Source: Cellvibrio sp. 79
Lineage (GTDB): Bacteria; Pseudomonadota; Gammaproteobacteria; Pseudomonadales; Cellvibrionaceae
Direction of reading: 5' to 3'
DNA: 64,000 nucleotides
Assembly: GCA_003056245.1 (NCBI GenBank)
Contig: MVDH01000001.1
Span: 677,679 to 741,678 of the forward strand
Positions 63,375 through 64,000 of the stretch are shown here, piece after piece (the first letter of the stretch is position 1; each line of letters opens with the position of its first letter). Below the pieces are notes generated by a model that was given only the letters and a program-made list of their open reading frames with translations, was not told the DNA's origin and made no database searches. A program made the position numbers and the translations under genes.

Positions 63375-64000
63375 TTACGCTCAATGGGTATAGGGGCTGG
63401 TGTAGCATTAAATTGCTTGTTGTTGGATGGGAAAAGACGTGCACGCAATGTCATAAACGGTGTTTCTACCAATTTAAAAAGTATCCAGCCAGCCACAACA
63501 CTGATTAAAACAATTATTGCTATACCCCAATACCCATCAGTATTAATGCCCCTATCTTTTAAGGGCTGTTTCAGTAATTGGTATAGCGGTTTATGAATTA
63601 AATAAATCGCATAGGACCAAATGGCAAGGCTTGCTGCTCCGGGGATTCTCCAGCGATAAAGCCAGCACGATGGTGATAGTGCTGCAAGCACCAATAATGA
63701 AAAACTGATCGCCAATAACGAAAAACCAGCACTGGTGGTCCAAACATTGGTGCCAACTCCTTCCTGATAGTGAATATTCAGAAATAAGTAAAACACTATG
63801 CCACTACTGATTAAACCGGCTGCGAAAATTTGATTGCCATAACGCAATAATTTTTCAAAAGTGACCTGGTGGTAATTTTTTATTAGCGCTATTGCTATTC
63901 CCGGTAACAGCTCATCAAAACGGGAATAGCTGGGGTAATAAATAAATTCATAATAATCCATGATGTTTATCGCGGAGCCTGAATGAGCGTTGAACATGGC
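63371..64000 (-). CDS. acyltransferase_3 family membrane protein, C-terminal part
   Basis: Inner-membrane O-acyltransferase of the OafA/YrhL type; the frame is open at the right edge, and the ATG near 63997 is internal since the family is ~350-400 aa. Visible helices include FAAGLISSGIVFYLFLN, SLLAISFSLLVLAALS, LAIWSYAIYLIHKPLYQLL and GIAIIVLISVVAGWILFKLVETPF. YIHKP-like LIHKPLY and VETPFM are common at the family C-terminus. Acetylates sugars or lipid-linked glycans. It ends just 1-4 bp into the convergent regulator gene. Confidence 0.85.
   Translation of the reverse strand, partial: AMFNAHSGSAINIMDYYEFIYYPSYSRFDELLPGIAIALIKNYHQVTFEKLLRYGNQIFAAGLISSGIVFYLFLNIHYQEGVGTNVWTTSAGFSLLAISFSLLVLAALSPSCWLYRWRIPGAASLAIWSYAIYLIHKPLYQLLKQPLKDRGINTDGYWGIAIIVLISVVAGWILFKLVETPFMTLRARLFPSNNKQFNATPAPIPIERN

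Noticed and set aside
1-64000. Search by eye for tRNA, rRNA, CRISPR, phage or integrase genes
   Set aside because: Nothing with the required repeats, cloverleaf sequences or protein signatures was found.

Overview
The window looks like chromosome of a Gram-negative gammaproteobacterium, most likely a Cellvibrio-like member of the Cellvibrionaceae. The reasons are three large TonB-dependent receptors, many exported c-type cytochromes and hydrolases, a lipoprotein with a poly-serine linker, a PEP-CTERM protein, and moderate G+C. This is an inference from gene content; there is no rRNA or other phylogenetic marker, and I saw no tRNA, CRISPR array, insertion sequence or prophage.

Layout. 1-1027 is the start of an RND efflux permease. 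1259-4559 is an AT-rich accessory stretch: class D beta-lactamase, GNAT acetyltransferase, TPR lipoprotein with a decayed second copy beside it, a frameshifted small lipoprotein, and a PEP-CTERM protein. 4629-8652 holds a MocR/GntR regulator divergent from two secreted esterases. 9068-15957 is a run of exported proteins: DUF6152, membrane protein, cupin, PQQ-type dehydrogenase, peroxiredoxin, HbpS/GlcG protein, a haloperoxidase-fold protein with altered active-site motifs, and a rhodanese-like protein without its cysteine. 16033-21721 is ordinary: LD-carboxypeptidase, DUF3617, AraC/MFS pair, and an NADP oxidoreductase.

21886-45252 is an uptake and periplasmic-chemistry region. It has three paralogous TonB receptors, a sulfatase, an arylsulfate sulfotransferase, a Planctomycetes-style DUF1549/DUF1553 plus DUF1501 pair, two c-type cytochromes, a second peroxiredoxin, an Ldh-family dehydrogenase and a metallo-beta-lactamase-fold hydrolase. 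45881-51032 is a three-gene exported cassette (DUF6152, a 'PDFSGxW' protein, a 'PDVQGxWSN' protein) present twice in tandem. It is followed by cytochrome c' and a b561-type membrane cytochrome. The shared substrate of all this is not visible from sequence.

54651-59659 is the most striking system: a family 2A encapsulin (SrpI-type) sulfur nanocompartment locus. It encodes an active rhodanese, a serine O-acetyltransferase, a small XRE regulator, the HK97-fold shell protein, and a cysteine desulfurase with a roughly 230-residue low-complexity N-terminal extension carrying two repeated motif pairs (the cargo-loading region). An 11-bp motif occurs upstream of both the rhodanese and the shell gene in opposite orientation. 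The window ends with an S46 dipeptidyl peptidase, an NtrC-type response regulator and a partial membrane acyltransferase.
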